A DNA stretch of 64,000 bases from Caballeronia sordidicola. GTDB taxonomy: Bacteria > Pseudomonadota > Gammaproteobacteria > Burkholderiales > Burkholderiaceae. Below, in pieces: positions 1 through 9,150 of this stretch. Positions within the stretch are counted from its first letter, which is position 1. Every line of letters starts with the position of its first letter. The notes beneath the pieces are model-generated. The model was given only the letters and a program-made list of their open reading frames with translations. It made no database searches and was not told where the DNA came from. The translations under genes and the position numbers were made by a program. Location of the stretch: NCBI RefSeq assembly GCF_000729995.1, contig NZ_JNFG01000007.1:1-64000 (forward strand). Direction: 5' to 3'.

Positions 1-226
1 TACGCTCAATCCCTTACTGGAGGCGCATCCGGTTTTTGCAACGTCATTTGAAACCGCGCCTTTGCGACCTTCAAACCGCGATCGCATAAGCATTTGTCGG
101 CCGTTTTAAAAGTGATACAGAAATGGTCGTCCGATTTGGCTTGACCCGGACGATGTTCGCTTCTTGCATCGCCTGGAACCGGCAGAGGAGCGATCCCTGC
201 CCAAGGCACATACCACCGCTCCAGGC
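1..226. other. No gene recognised (window edge to glucoamylase stop)
   Basis: This short stretch lies downstream of the leftward glucoamylase gene. I see no convincing coding frame, RNA gene or strong hairpin in it; open frames here overlap the glucoamylase gene in other registers. It may hold the end of a neighbouring gene outside the window. Confidence 0.4.
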
Positions 227-2872
227 TCACCAGCCGACCGTATCGTTCAATGCAGTGCCGCCCGACGCCGGCACGTTCAGCGTGCGATTGCCGCCGCCAG
301 GCAGGTTCTCCCATGTCACGCTTCCGTCGGCGTTCTTGCGGTAGTACTTGTATTGCACGCTGCTCCCCGCCGGGAGATTCACCGTGTTGCTCCATACCGG
401 ATAGTTGGCCGGGTCCACCGGCAGTCCGAGGTCGGTGCTCCAGTTGCCGAGCGCGGCCGTGCTTCCGGTTACATACATGTACTGCCCCGGCTGCGTCGCG
501 GCCTGGACGCTGATCGAGACGCCGGCCTGCCCGCTCACCGGCGCGATCACGCAATTGCTATAACGCGCGCACACGATGGATGGAATATCGACGACCCTGC
601 CCGCGTGAATCGATGCCAGCAGGCTGATGTACTCGCCCATCGCCCAGTTAAGCGGCGCCATTGATTTGGTCGGCGCACCGGCCGTGAATCCCGGCGGCGT
701 CACGACTTGCCAGTTGCCGGGCAGCGTCATGGTGTTGGTCCAGATCTGCTCGGGGATGAAGCCTTCCGGCGTCGCGTAGGTCTTGATCGCGTTAAGGTAC
801 GAGGCACCGCTGCTGCCCACTCCACTGCTCGCGATGCTGTACATACCCCGCTCGGCCGTAAAGATGGGCCATGCGCGGCCGACGCCGGTGCCGTCGTAAT
901 TGCTGCCGTCGTTGTGTTCACCGTAGCCGTCGAAGTTGTAGCGGAACCACGCCGGGTTCGAGCCCGTTACGTTCATCGCGAGCACGGCGTCATAGGCGGC
1001 GAGCGTACCAACAATGGTGGGATCGTTGGCACGCTTCACACCCATGCGTACCAGCTCGAGGAAACCACCATCGACCACTGCGCGTTCATCCTGCATGCCG
1101 CCACCGTTCTTCACGAGGAAGCTTTGCCCCGAGTCGGGATAGCTGGTTGGCTCGTAGATCTGCGAACTGATACCCGAGCTCCCCGCCTGGCTCTTGCTCG
1201 CCGGATTGATTCGCACGTAGTACTTCTTGCTGCCGTAAAAGCCGGTGTTGGTGTAGGTCCAGCGCGTCACGTTCTGTTGCCAATAGTCGGCGGCAGCAAG
1301 GTAGCTGGCTGCGCGTGCGTTATCGCCGTTGTCAACGGCTATGCGCGCAGCGGCAACGAGGCCCGCCACCTCAGCGGCAATCGTCGATGGTGAATAGCCC
1401 GAGTCCTCCTCCCATCGATCCTGAAAGGTCCATGGACCCGTGCTAAGAATGTAGTCGGCAGTCAGAAGGATCTTCGGCCACAGCGCGTTATAGACGCCCG
1501 GGCCGAGACGCCACGCGAGCAGGATCGGCATCGCCTGCTCGTCCATCTGCGTCCCCTGCCAATAAGGCCAGCCGCTCACCCACGAATTCTGCGGGAAGCG
1601 GCCGACGCGGCTGAACCCTTGCGCGCAACCGTCGGCATTGTATTCGGCGGTGCCGCAGTCGGTGTTCTGTTGCAGGGTATCGAAGAGGTAATGGACGACC
1701 GTGGCAGGTGTGTTCGTATCGCCAGCCGTGATCAGCGCATTGGCAAACTTGAAGAGATCGCGCGACCACACGAGGTGATAGCCACCGATGTTGCCGTCGC
1801 CTTGTGTCTCGCCCCATGGCGTACCAATGCCCGCGATCATCGCGCCATTGCTCTTGTCCTGCATTGTCTTGAGGGTCATCGCGGCGAGGTAGTACTCGTC
1901 GTCAGCGGTGTTGCCTTGGGTCGAGAGGCCCGCGGCGTAGGCATGCCACGCGCTGTCGTATTGTGTGCGTAGACCATCGAGGTCGTCGCCGAGCGTGGCG
2001 GTCGCGGTCTGCATCGCGTTGCTTGCGGACGTACTGTCAAACGCAAGCACGATGTTGAACGAGATGCTCGTCGCACTGCTGCTGCCGAAGTCGAGCCAGC
2101 CCATCTGCGCGATGTTGCCGTTGGTCGCCGACGAATAAGTCCAGTCCATCCTCTTGTCCGGCGATGCCCCGCCGAGCAGATCGGTCCAGCCGTCGCTCTG
2201 AGCAACGAAGCCGTTCGATACCATCGTGGTGCCGCCTTGTATTTTCCACGGCAGCGAAGCGGCAAGCGCCGAATAGCGCGTGTTGTGGTTGGCGACCAGC
2301 ATCACCCGGCCATTGGCGGCGGAGGCGGTAGTCGCGGTGTTGTTCGAACCGGCATTGTCGAGATGCGGCTTGAACAGCAGATACACGTTGTAGTCGTTCA
2401 CATGCGTGCCATTCAGCGCCTGGAACGTGACACGCTCGATCAGCGAATTGCGTTTTGGATCGGCGTAGAGGGTCTTGACGACCTGCCAGTTGTGAGCGCC
2501 ATTGCCTGTTGTTACCTGCCAGCTCATCGTACGCGGGTCGGCCTGCACGGCCGTATAAGGCTGAAGCTTTTCTTCATCGACGAAAGTGCCTGCGGCATCG
2601 CCGACGAGAAACTGCAGGTCGACGGTTTCGGTCGTGTCGAGCACCGGATAATACACCTCTGACACGATGCCGCGATAGCCCGTGAAGTACACCTGCGAAG
2701 CCGGACTCAGCGCCGTCCCGAGGAAGGACTTCTGCGCCGGTCCATGCATCGCCGGCGCGCCCGGAGTGCCGAAGGCCTCACCGGAAGTTGTGGCATGAGC
2801 AGCGCCGAGCAGCAACGCAGCACTCGCCGCCATTACCGCGATGGTCCACCGAAGCATGGTCGCGAGTTTCAT
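227..2872 (-). CDS. Secreted glucoamylase (GH15) with C-terminal starch-binding domain
   Basis: Predicted glucan 1,4-alpha-glucosidase releasing glucose from starch, glycogen or dextrin ends. The 881-residue protein opens with a signal peptide (MKLATMLRWT, hydrophobic core, AHA cleavage region). Residues about 40-300 look like the glucodextranase/bacterial glucoamylase N domain, followed by the GH15 (alpha/alpha)6 barrel. The expected catalytic acids are visible as WEEDSGYSPST (general acid) and IPEQIW (general base). Residues about 780-881 resemble CBM20 (TGSTAALGNWST, then aromatic-rich strands). It follows the secreted PHB depolymerase on the same strand after about 60 bp, so the two may be co-transcribed. 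Family assignment is strong; extracellular versus periplasmic location is inferred. Confidence 0.9.
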   Translation of the reverse strand: MKLATMLRWTIAVMAASAALLLGAAHATTSGEAFGTPGAPAMHGPAQKSFLGTALSPASQVYFTGYRGIVSEVYYPVLDTTETVDLQFLVGDAAGTFVDEEKLQPYTAVQADPRTMSWQVTTGNGAHNWQVVKTLYADPKRNSLIERVTFQALNGTHVNDYNVYLLFKPHLDNAGSNNTATTASAANGRVMLVANHNTRYSALAASLPWKIQGGTTMVSNGFVAQSDGWTDLLGGASPDKRMDWTYSSATNGNIAQMGWLDFGSSSATSISFNIVLAFDSTSASNAMQTATATLGDDLDGLRTQYDSAWHAYAAGLSTQGNTADDEYYLAAMTLKTMQDKSNGAMIAGIGTPWGETQGDGNIGGYHLVWSRDLFKFANALITAGDTNTPATVVHYLFDTLQQNTDCGTAEYNADGCAQGFSRVGRFPQNSWVSGWPYWQGTQMDEQAMPILLAWRLGPGVYNALWPKILLTADYILSTGPWTFQDRWEEDSGYSPSTIAAEVAGLVAAARIAVDNGDNARAASYLAAADYWQQNVTRWTYTNTGFYGSKKYYVRINPASKSQAGSSGISSQIYEPTSYPDSGQSFLVKNGGGMQDERAVVDGGFLELVRMGVKRANDPTIVGTLAAYDAVLAMNVTGSNPAWFRYNFDGYGEHNDGSNYDGTGVGRAWPIFTAERGMYSIASSGVGSSGASYLNAIKTYATPEGFIPEQIWTNTMTLPGNWQVVTPPGFTAGAPTKSMAPLNWAMGEYISLLASIHAGRVVDIPSIVCARYSNCVIAPVSGQAGVSISVQAATQPGQYMYVTGSTAALGNWSTDLGLPVDPANYPVWSNTVNLPAGSSVQYKYYRKNADGSVTWENLPGGGNRTLNVPASGGTALNDTVGW

Positions 2873-2932
2873 GGCATACCCTTCCCTGGTTCACCACAGC
2901 CTTGGCGCTTGCGCTCGAACAAACGCAGTCGC

Positions 2933-4042
2933 TCAAGGCGTCGCGCCCGAAACCAGCCTGTCGATCATGTTGCGGATCGTGCGCATCTGCACGCCCTGCT
3001 GATCGGCAAAGTGGTCCCCCGTGTAACCCCACCAGTCCCAGCATCCATCCGGATTCAGTCCGGGGATCGACACCGCTTGCGGAAACAACACCACAATCTG
3101 GTTATTGTCCGCCCACTGCGCATAACCCGCGTGCCGGACGAACGTAGTGCCGAACAAGAGGCCACCGCCCGGCGGCGATTCGAGCGGCAAGTAGTCCTGG
3201 CCCTGCTCGCACCCATGCAGCACGATGTGCAGACGGCAAGCCTGCCCCGCATTGCAAGCGGCCGGCACATATAGCCAGCCGGTGGTGTCCATGCCCGTGG
3301 TCCAGGTGAAACTCGCAGGACGGTCAGCTGGCAGATACCGAGTCTGATCGAAGCGGATGTAGCTCCCTTTCTTCGTCGACGCGGTGGTCGGGGCAAGCGC
3401 ACCGGGGCCATAGATCCAGCCGAGAATCGCCTGCGCGCCATCGACGTGACACTTGCCGATAAACGGCGACTCGGACTTCTCGCACGCCACGCCGTAGTTC
3501 ACGGTTGGCATGGTGTGGCCCGCGTTGGCGAGTTCGATCTTCGATATGTTTTGCGCCGGCACGCCAAGCGCGGCGTAATACGCCTGCAGTTGCGTGACCA
3601 CGGGCGACGGCACAGTGGCATCGCTCGCACCGGAGATTGTGATCACGCGTTGTGCAACGATGTTCGCCACATCGTCGATGCCGTGGCTCGCTGACGATGC
3701 CTGCGTGAACGAAACGAGCTTCGGCACGTCAGTGCTCGTCGGCGTGACTTCGCATGCGCCCCCGGGCAGGAGCGTGCACGAGCACTTCGTCGTCGCGATC
3801 AGCACGCTGTCTTGCGAGCAATAGTAGGGGCCGCCCGCGACCACCCCTACGCCCTTGATGATGGAAGAATAGGCGACGCCAAGCTGCACCGCCATGAACC
3901 CGCCGGAGGATAGTCCGGACACGGACGTCTGCGTGATATCGATGTTGAGCGCCGGTAATGGCGGAATGGTGGTCGAGTCCGCGAAAGAGCTTGCCGACAG
4001 CGTCGCGAGCACCGTGGCGCAGATACACAGGATGGCTCTCAT
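2933..4042 (-). CDS. Secreted poly(3-hydroxybutyrate) depolymerase family esterase
   Basis: Predicted to hydrolyse PHB or short hydroxyacyl oligomers outside the cytoplasm. The 369-residue protein has an N-terminal signal peptide ending near SSFADS. The nucleophile sits in SGLSSGGFMA close to the N terminus, an acidic residue is in SGASDATVPS, the oxyanion motif is LHGCEQGQ, and the likely catalytic histidine is in WWGYTGDHFAD. This motif order is that of extracellular or periplasmic PHB depolymerases rather than the intracellular PhaZ encoded at 34.5 kb. No separate substrate-binding or linker domain is evident, so soluble oligomers or amorphous PHB are plausible substrates. It is the first gene of a probable two-gene unit with the glucoamylase. 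Confidence 0.85.
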   Translation of the reverse strand: MRAILCICATVLATLSASSFADSTTIPPLPALNIDITQTSVSGLSSGGFMAVQLGVAYSSIIKGVGVVAGGPYYCSQDSVLIATTKCSCTLLPGGACEVTPTSTDVPKLVSFTQASSASHGIDDVANIVAQRVITISGASDATVPSPVVTQLQAYYAALGVPAQNISKIELANAGHTMPTVNYGVACEKSESPFIGKCHVDGAQAILGWIYGPGALAPTTASTKKGSYIRFDQTRYLPADRPASFTWTTGMDTTGWLYVPAACNAGQACRLHIVLHGCEQGQDYLPLESPPGGGLLFGTTFVRHAGYAQWADNNQIVVLFPQAVSIPGLNPDGCWDWWGYTGDHFADQQGVQMRTIRNMIDRLVSGATP

Positions 4043-4311
4043 GGGCGCGTCCTTCGCGGTTCGATGTGCTTCTCGTCAGCATCGCTAAAGGAATCGCCGC
4101 CCTCGCAGCAGAGTCATCTCGACACTGGCACTCGAACGGTGCACGCCACGTTCTGGCGCGGATGCATCGAATGAATTCTAGTCAATAAATCACGGTCGGC
4201 ATCGAAGTTTTTCAGCAAATATAAACAGCCTTCGGTTCGCTTGCACACGCCGCGCGAGGCACACCAAACCATGGCGTCACGGCCGGCGCGCGCACAACTG
4301 CATTCACCACC

Positions 4312-5130
4312 TTACGATTCGCGCCACCGCGGCGTGCGTTTCTGAATGAATGCCTCGATTCCTTCGAGAGCCGCGTCGTCCAGCATGTTGCGTGCCATCG
4401 TGTCTCCGGCCAGCTGGTACGCCGTATCGATATCTGCCTCCAGTTGCCGGTAGAAGAGACGCTTACCGGCCGCGATCGCTGCACGCGGCTTCTCACTAAT
4501 GCTCGCCACGAGTGCACGAATCGCATCGTCGAGCCGTTCGGGCGTGGCGACGCGATTCACAAGGCCCCGCTCACACGCGGTTTGTGCATCAATATAGTCG
4601 CCCGTCACAAGCATTTCGAATGCGGCCTTGCGAGACAGATTGCGCGACAGCGGCACACTGGGCGTCGAGCAGAACAATCCCAGGTTGACCCCGGACACGG
4701 CAAAACGAGCAGTGCTTGCGGCCACTGCCAGATCGCACATCGCGACCAGTTGGCAGCCTGCCGCAGTCGCGACTCCGTGCACGCGTGCGATCACGGGCTG
4801 CGGCATGCGCTGGATCGTCAACATCATCTGCGAACAGCGAGCAAACAGAGCCTGATAGTACTCGAATGACGGTGTGGCCCGCATCTCCTTCAGATCGTGG
4901 CCTGCGCAAAACGCCCTGCCCGCGCCTGCAAGCACAACCACCCGCGCATCCGATTCAGCCACTTCGTCCAGGCTGTTTTGCAGCGCGTCGATCAATGATT
5001 CGGATAACGCATTAAATGCATCGGCCCGGTTCAGCGTTATCTGCACCGCGCCGGGCACGCCGTAGAGTTCTTTATCGATGATCACCAGCGGTTCTGGCCT
5101 TACGCTTTCGTCCATGTTCGGCTCCGTCAT
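4312..5130 (-). CDS. Crotonase-fold protein, ECHDC3-like enoyl-CoA hydratase/isomerase
   Basis: Crotonase superfamily member of 272 residues. The CoA-binding and oxyanion segments AGHDLKEMR and GVATAAGCQLVAMCD are clear. The positions that carry the two catalytic glutamates in classical hydratases are not acidic here (AAGCQL and SGVNLGLF), a pattern typical of the ECHDC3 subgroup, so simple enoyl-CoA hydration is doubtful. Its start overlaps the stop of the upstream acyl-CoA ligase gene by 4 bp (ATGA type), which indicates translational coupling. It is the last gene of the 4.3-8.4 kb operon. The exact reaction is unknown. Confidence 0.85.
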   Translation of the reverse strand: MTEPNMDESVRPEPLVIIDKELYGVPGAVQITLNRADAFNALSESLIDALQNSLDEVAESDARVVVLAGAGRAFCAGHDLKEMRATPSFEYYQALFARCSQMMLTIQRMPQPVIARVHGVATAAGCQLVAMCDLAVAASTARFAVSGVNLGLFCSTPSVPLSRNLSRKAAFEMLVTGDYIDAQTACERGLVNRVATPERLDDAIRALVASISEKPRAAIAAGKRLFYRQLEADIDTAYQLAGDTMARNMLDDAALEGIEAFIQKRTPRWRES

Positions 5131-6770
5131 ACGTCGATGGCCGCGACCGACCCGGCGCGCTTACGCAGTTCGAACTTCTGTATCTTGCCAGTCGATGTCT
5201 TCGGCAACTCGCAGAACTCGACCGAGCGCGGCACCTTGAAACCGGCGAGATGGGCTTTGCAATGCGCGACCAGTTCCGCCGCGCTTACTGTTGCACCCGC
5301 CTTTAACTCAACGAAAGCGCAAGGCGTCTCACCCCAACGAGCATCCGGCTTCGCAACGACGGCAGCCGCGAGTACTGCTGGATGGCGATACAACACATCT
5401 TCAATTTCGATGCTTGAAATATTCTCGCCACCCGAAATAATGATGTCCTTGCTGCGGTCCTTGATCCGGACATAACCGTCCGGATTGACGACCCCCAGGT
5501 CTCCGGTGTGAAACCAGCCACCGCGCAACGCTTCCTGTGTGGCGGCCGGATTCTTCAGGTAACCTTTCATCATGATGTTGCCGCGAAACATGATCTCGCC
5601 GATGGTCTCTCCATCCGCCGGCACTTCCTGCATCGTCAAAGGGTCGCGTACCGTCACGGCATCCTGCAAGTGATAACGCACGCCCTGCCGCGCATTCAGG
5701 CTCGCCCGTTCACCTATGTCGAGCGTGCTCCATTGAGCTTGCTGCGCACACACGGTCGCCGGCCCATAAACCTCAGTCAGGCCGTACACATGCGTCAACT
5801 CGAAGCCGAGCCGCTCCATTCCTTCGATCATCGCAGCAGGCGGCGCCGCCCCGGCGACCATTGCGTGGACACGGTGCGTTATCCCGCCTTTCATCTCCTC
5901 GGGAGCATTGACCAGCAGGTTCTGTACGATCGGCGCGCCGCAATAGTGCGTCACTCGCTCGCGGCGAATCAGATCGAAGATCGACTTCGCATCGACCTTG
6001 CGCAAGCACACGTTGACGCCCGCCCGCGCGGCCACGGTCCAGGGAAAACACCAGCCGTTGCAATGGAACATCGGCAGCGTCCAGAGGTACACCGCGTGCT
6101 TTGGCATATCCCATTCGAGGATGTTGCTGACCGCGTTGGTGTACGCCCCGCGATGGTGATAGACGACGCCTTTCGGATATCCCGTTGTCCCTGACGTGTA
6201 GTTCAGGCAGATCGCATTCCATTCATCGGACGGAGGCGCCCATTCGAATGCAGGATTGCCGCTCGCCAGCAGCGCTTCATAATCGAGTTCACCAATACGC
6301 TCTCCCGGCCCGGCATATTCGGAATCGTCCACATCGACGACGAGAATCGGATGGTCTACGTTCGCGAGCGCCTGGCGCATCACGGCGGAGAATTCGCGGT
6401 CGACCAGCACCACTTTCGCTTCGCCATGATTCAGCATGAACGTGAGCGTGTTTGCATCGAGTCGCGTGTTGAGCGCGTTGAGGACTGCGCCAATCATTGG
6501 GATACCGAAATGTGCCTCGACCATCTCGGGAATATTAGGCAGCATTGCAGCGACCGTGTCGCCAACGCCGATGCCTCTAACGCTCAGCGCGGAGGCTAGA
6601 CGCCTTGTGCGCGCATAGGTCTGCGCCCAGTCGCGTCGCACCGCGCCGTGCGAAATGGCGGGCAGTGTTGGATATACCGACGCCGCACGTTCGATGAAGG
6701 TCAGTGGTGTCAGTGCTGCGAAGTTGGCAGCGGTTTTGTTCAACCCCTCTTCGTACATGTCGTTGTTCAC
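5127..6770 (-). CDS. AMP-forming acyl-CoA synthetase
   Basis: Activates a carboxylic acid to its CoA thioester through an acyl-adenylate. The 547-residue protein has the adenylate-forming signature YTSGTTGYPKGV, the A5-like motif YGLTEVYGP, the hinge region GWFHTGDLG followed by DRSKDIIISGGENISS, and the C-terminal catalytic lysine context PKTSTGKIQ. It resembles medium-chain or general fatty acyl-CoA synthetases. It overlaps the downstream crotonase by 4 bp and lies 86 bp after the flavin monooxygenase, suggesting that the monooxygenase product or another acid is activated here. The substrate chain length cannot be read from the sequence. Confidence 0.88.
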   Translation of the reverse strand: MNNDMYEEGLNKTAANFAALTPLTFIERAASVYPTLPAISHGAVRRDWAQTYARTRRLASALSVRGIGVGDTVAAMLPNIPEMVEAHFGIPMIGAVLNALNTRLDANTLTFMLNHGEAKVVLVDREFSAVMRQALANVDHPILVVDVDDSEYAGPGERIGELDYEALLASGNPAFEWAPPSDEWNAICLNYTSGTTGYPKGVVYHHRGAYTNAVSNILEWDMPKHAVYLWTLPMFHCNGWCFPWTVAARAGVNVCLRKVDAKSIFDLIRRERVTHYCGAPIVQNLLVNAPEEMKGGITHRVHAMVAGAAPPAAMIEGMERLGFELTHVYGLTEVYGPATVCAQQAQWSTLDIGERASLNARQGVRYHLQDAVTVRDPLTMQEVPADGETIGEIMFRGNIMMKGYLKNPAATQEALRGGWFHTGDLGVVNPDGYVRIKDRSKDIIISGGENISSIEIEDVLYRHPAVLAAAVVAKPDARWGETPCAFVELKAGATVSAAELVAHCKAHLAGFKVPRSVEFCELPKTSTGKIQKFELRKRAGSVAAIDV

Positions 6771-6856
6771 CGTATCTCCCTTGTCCCGTTTAGCCTTCTA
6801 TTTTTTGCTGGTCTATTCGAATGGCGAGGTTCGCCTCTCACGCTTCGCACTCGATA

Positions 6857-8020
6857 TTACGCGCGATAGGACGCAGTGGCGGCGTTGTCGGTTGTAATTG
6901 CCTCGAGGCGCGCGATATCAGCTGCAACCCGTCGCGCCTGAATTCCGATATCGCGCAACATGCCGGTCGGCGAAACGATAAACCCACAGTAATGCAGCCC
7001 GGATTTTTTCTCCCCACCGCTGGGCGGCCGCGGTTGCTTCACGTCGAGGATATCGCCCTGCGGCTCCAGGAAACAGTCGCTTCGCGGGCTATACCCCGTT
7101 GCGGCAACAATTGCGTCGAAGCCCCGCAAACGCCCGTCATCAAATGTCACGTCAGTCTCGCCCATCTCGCGAATGTCTCCGAGTACCTCGATGTGGCCCT
7201 CCCGGACCAGTTTGACTGTACCGACGTCGATGAGCGGGATCCGTGTCCTCGCCTTGATTTGCGCAAAGGGGCCCATCGGGAGCTTGCGGAAACCCAGCTT
7301 GGTGATGTCTCCGATAACGAGCCGTACGAGGGGTGCAGCCAGCGCGTCAGCGAGCCGGGCAGGAAGGTGGTTCAACGCGATGGAGATAGCGAGTATGGGG
7401 ACACCGAGAATCTCGCGAGGGACGATGTTCACGGGCCCGCGCACCGCCATTGCCACGCGTGCGCCATGTTCGTGGAGATCGATCGCGATCTCTCCCCCAC
7501 TGTTTCCGAACCCGACGACCAAAACGCTCTGGCCGCGAAATGACTCGCCATTGCGGTACTCGCTGCTGTGCAACATGCGGCCGCGGAAGCGTTCCTGGCC
7601 GCGCCACTGTGGCAGGTAGGGAACGGCGTTGTAGCCGGTGGCCACGACGACCCGCCGCGAATGATAGACGCCTGCAGTCGTGGTCGCAATCCATCCGCGG
7701 TCGCACGGCCGTACAGTCCTGACTTCCTCGTTGAAGTGCGGCGCCAGCTCGAAATGCCGCGCGTACAGTTCCAGATACCCGATCACCTGTTCGCGCGACG
7801 GATAACGTGGGGTTCCAGCGGGAAACGGAAGATACGGCAGGGCCGAGCGATCCCGGTCGGAGTGAAGGTGCAGACGGTCATAATGATGGCGCCAGCTCGA
7901 ACCGACCTCGCTCGCCCGGTCCACAATGATGCAGGATGCTCCCCGCTTCTTCAGACACGCAGCAACCGCGAGGCCTGCAGGCCCGGCGCCTTTCACGAGC
8001 GTATCTGCCTGCTGTTCCAT
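6857..8020 (-). CDS. Flavin-containing monooxygenase (FMO/YUCCA-like)
   Basis: FAD- and NADPH-dependent monooxygenase-like protein of about 387 residues. The FAD Rossmann motif is GAGPAGLA near the N terminus, the FMO signature is FRGRMLHSSEY, the second nucleotide-binding motif is GFGNSGGE, and an ATGY motif is near the C terminus. I prefer the ATG at 8020 (MEQQADTL) because it sits just before the FAD motif; an upstream ATG at 8056 would add 12 residues with no homology. Oddly, the residue before the FAD motif is lysine (VKGAGPAG), where a hydrophobic residue is usual. It shares an apparent operon with the ligase and crotonase downstream and a small hypothetical gene upstream. Confidence 0.83.
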   Translation of the reverse strand: MEQQADTLVKGAGPAGLAVAACLKKRGASCIIVDRASEVGSSWRHHYDRLHLHSDRDRSALPYLPFPAGTPRYPSREQVIGYLELYARHFELAPHFNEEVRTVRPCDRGWIATTTAGVYHSRRVVVATGYNAVPYLPQWRGQERFRGRMLHSSEYRNGESFRGQSVLVVGFGNSGGEIAIDLHEHGARVAMAVRGPVNIVPREILGVPILAISIALNHLPARLADALAAPLVRLVIGDITKLGFRKLPMGPFAQIKARTRIPLIDVGTVKLVREGHIEVLGDIREMGETDVTFDDGRLRGFDAIVAATGYSPRSDCFLEPQGDILDVKQPRPPSGGEKKSGLHYCGFIVSPTGMLRDIGIQARRVAADIARLEAITTDNAATASYRA

Positions 8021-8074
8021 GTGTGCCCTCACGAGGCCTGATTCTCGCCACTGCACGAGTCAGGGCAGGTTGCT

Positions 8075-8371
8075 TCAGTCGCCTGCGTTGAACGGGGTAG
8101 CGTCCTTCAGCCAGTGCACGAGTTCCGGTCGTACCGTATAACGAGGCGCGGCCATCCACGCGACCAGATCCGCGTGCAGTTGATTGAGTGTGCGCTCGTC
8201 GAAGTCAAAATCCTCATCGAGCCGGCCGCTCTGGTCATGCCGCAAGTGAATGCCTCTGACTTCATAGCCGTCCCAGTACGCAACCGTCTGCTTGTTGATA
8301 TCGGCAGTGGTGCCGAGCGGCCGATTGCGCAACAGGGTGGTGAGCGCAGGTTGAATCGATGCGTAGTCCAT
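8075..8371 (-). CDS. Small conserved-looking hypothetical protein
   Basis: A 98-residue protein starting at MDYASIQPAL; a longer frame begins at 8428 but its extra residues look non-coding. I recognise no family. It is soluble, with no signal peptide or membrane segment, and has a central acidic stretch (DEDFDFDERT). It ends 54 bp before the monooxygenase start, so it is probably the first gene of the 4.3-8.4 kb operon. Function unknown. Confidence 0.55.
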   Translation of the reverse strand: MDYASIQPALTTLLRNRPLGTTADINKQTVAYWDGYEVRGIHLRHDQSGRLDEDFDFDERTLNQLHADLVAWMAAPRYTVRPELVHWLKDATPFNAGD

Positions 8372-8539
8372 TTCTCTAGTCCGCTGCCTCCGACTTAGAG
8401 GTGTGCACCGCGGAAAAATTCTCATCATACGATTGGATTGCTGACAGCAAACCCCGCCGGTCGCGGCGCGCGAAAAATTTCCCGCGCCGATGTCACACGC
8501 GAAGCAGGCTGGCTCGTCATTTCATCGGAACCCACACCA

Positions 8540-8643
8540 AAGGAGATGAAACCACGGCTGCCAAGCTCGATCTGTTCGCCGCCGCCCGCGCCCTGATGAA
8601 ATCCTGGATGAGCGCGTCGCTCATCGGCCACACGGAGGAGTGA
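8540..8643 (+). pseudogene. Remnant of carboxymuconolactone decarboxylase/AhpD-like gene
   Basis: The reading TTAAKLDLFAAARALMKSWM matches the usual N terminus of CMD/AhpD-like proteins (x-LDxxAAAPxxMKxxM). The only upstream ATG, at 8546, is in another frame; two extra bases just after it (ATGAAACC where ATGACC would restore the frame) could explain this. The similarity stops about 25 codons in and a stop follows at 8641. The CxxC-containing core of the family is absent. The call rests on motif memory, not an alignment. Confidence 0.45.
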
Positions 8644-8771
8644 ACCGGGCACGCAAGCCGGCGCATGCGGCGTATGAGATGTCCTCCGAGTTCCGCCAAG
8701 GTCATAACGGATGCCCCTTCCACGAGCCAAAGTCCGTCAGTCCGCTGCCTGAATTAGACCCGCTTGTCCGC

Positions 8772-8813
8772 CATGACGCTCCGCGCCGGGATTTTCTGGC
8801 GCGGAGCGTCATG
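8772..8813. repeat. Perfect 16-bp inverted repeat with 10-nt loop
   Basis: The left arm CATGACGCTCCGCGCC (8772-8787) is matched exactly by its reverse complement at 8798-8813. The loop is GGGATTTTCT. Outer flanks (TTAGACCCGCT on the left, AGCGGGGTCAA on the right) are also nearly complementary, extending the symmetry imperfectly. No T-tract follows, so it is not a typical intrinsic terminator for either neighbour. It could be a terminator-like hairpin, a small palindromic repeat, or the scar of a lost element. Confidence 0.75.
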
Positions 8814-9040
8814 CACAATTTAGCGGGGTCAAAGCGGCGCCACGGCCCTTGGAAAACAGCGAAGGCCGAGCGTTAGAGGTCGCAGTCTGCCTGGACGAGG
8901 CAATCGAGTTCGCACATCGACTTGATCTCGGCCCGGTCGCCGAAATGTGCCGCGCGATCAAGACAGCGCCGCCTGTGTGCCCAGCGTGGAATACCCATTG
9001 CTGAGTTAATGGCCTTCGCCACCATCCACTGGAGCATCCC

Positions 9041-9150
9041 ATGGCCGCAACCGTCGGCGACTTTCTCGTCGATGGTCTCTATTCGTGGGGGGTTACCGCA
9101 TCTTTGGCTATTTCGTCGACAAGATTGCCCGTGATGGGCATTGCATCAAG
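9041..9150 (+). pseudogene. Remnant of thiamine-diphosphate-dependent enzyme N terminus
   Basis: From ATG 9041 the frame reads MAATVGDFLVDGLYSWGV, the typical opening of pyruvate oxidase/acetolactate synthase-like enzymes. After a run of G at about 9086-9091 the similarity jumps frame to RIFGYFVDKI, echoing the usual RIFGYPGDGINGI. Nothing further is recognisable and the next gene's 3' end begins at 9178. Intact members exceed 500 residues, so this is a frameshifted 5' fragment. Confidence 0.55.

Noticed and set aside
6-554. Open frame of 182 codons on the minus strand at the left edge
   Set aside because: It overlaps the glucoamylase C-terminal domain in another register and is arginine-rich with no family similarity.
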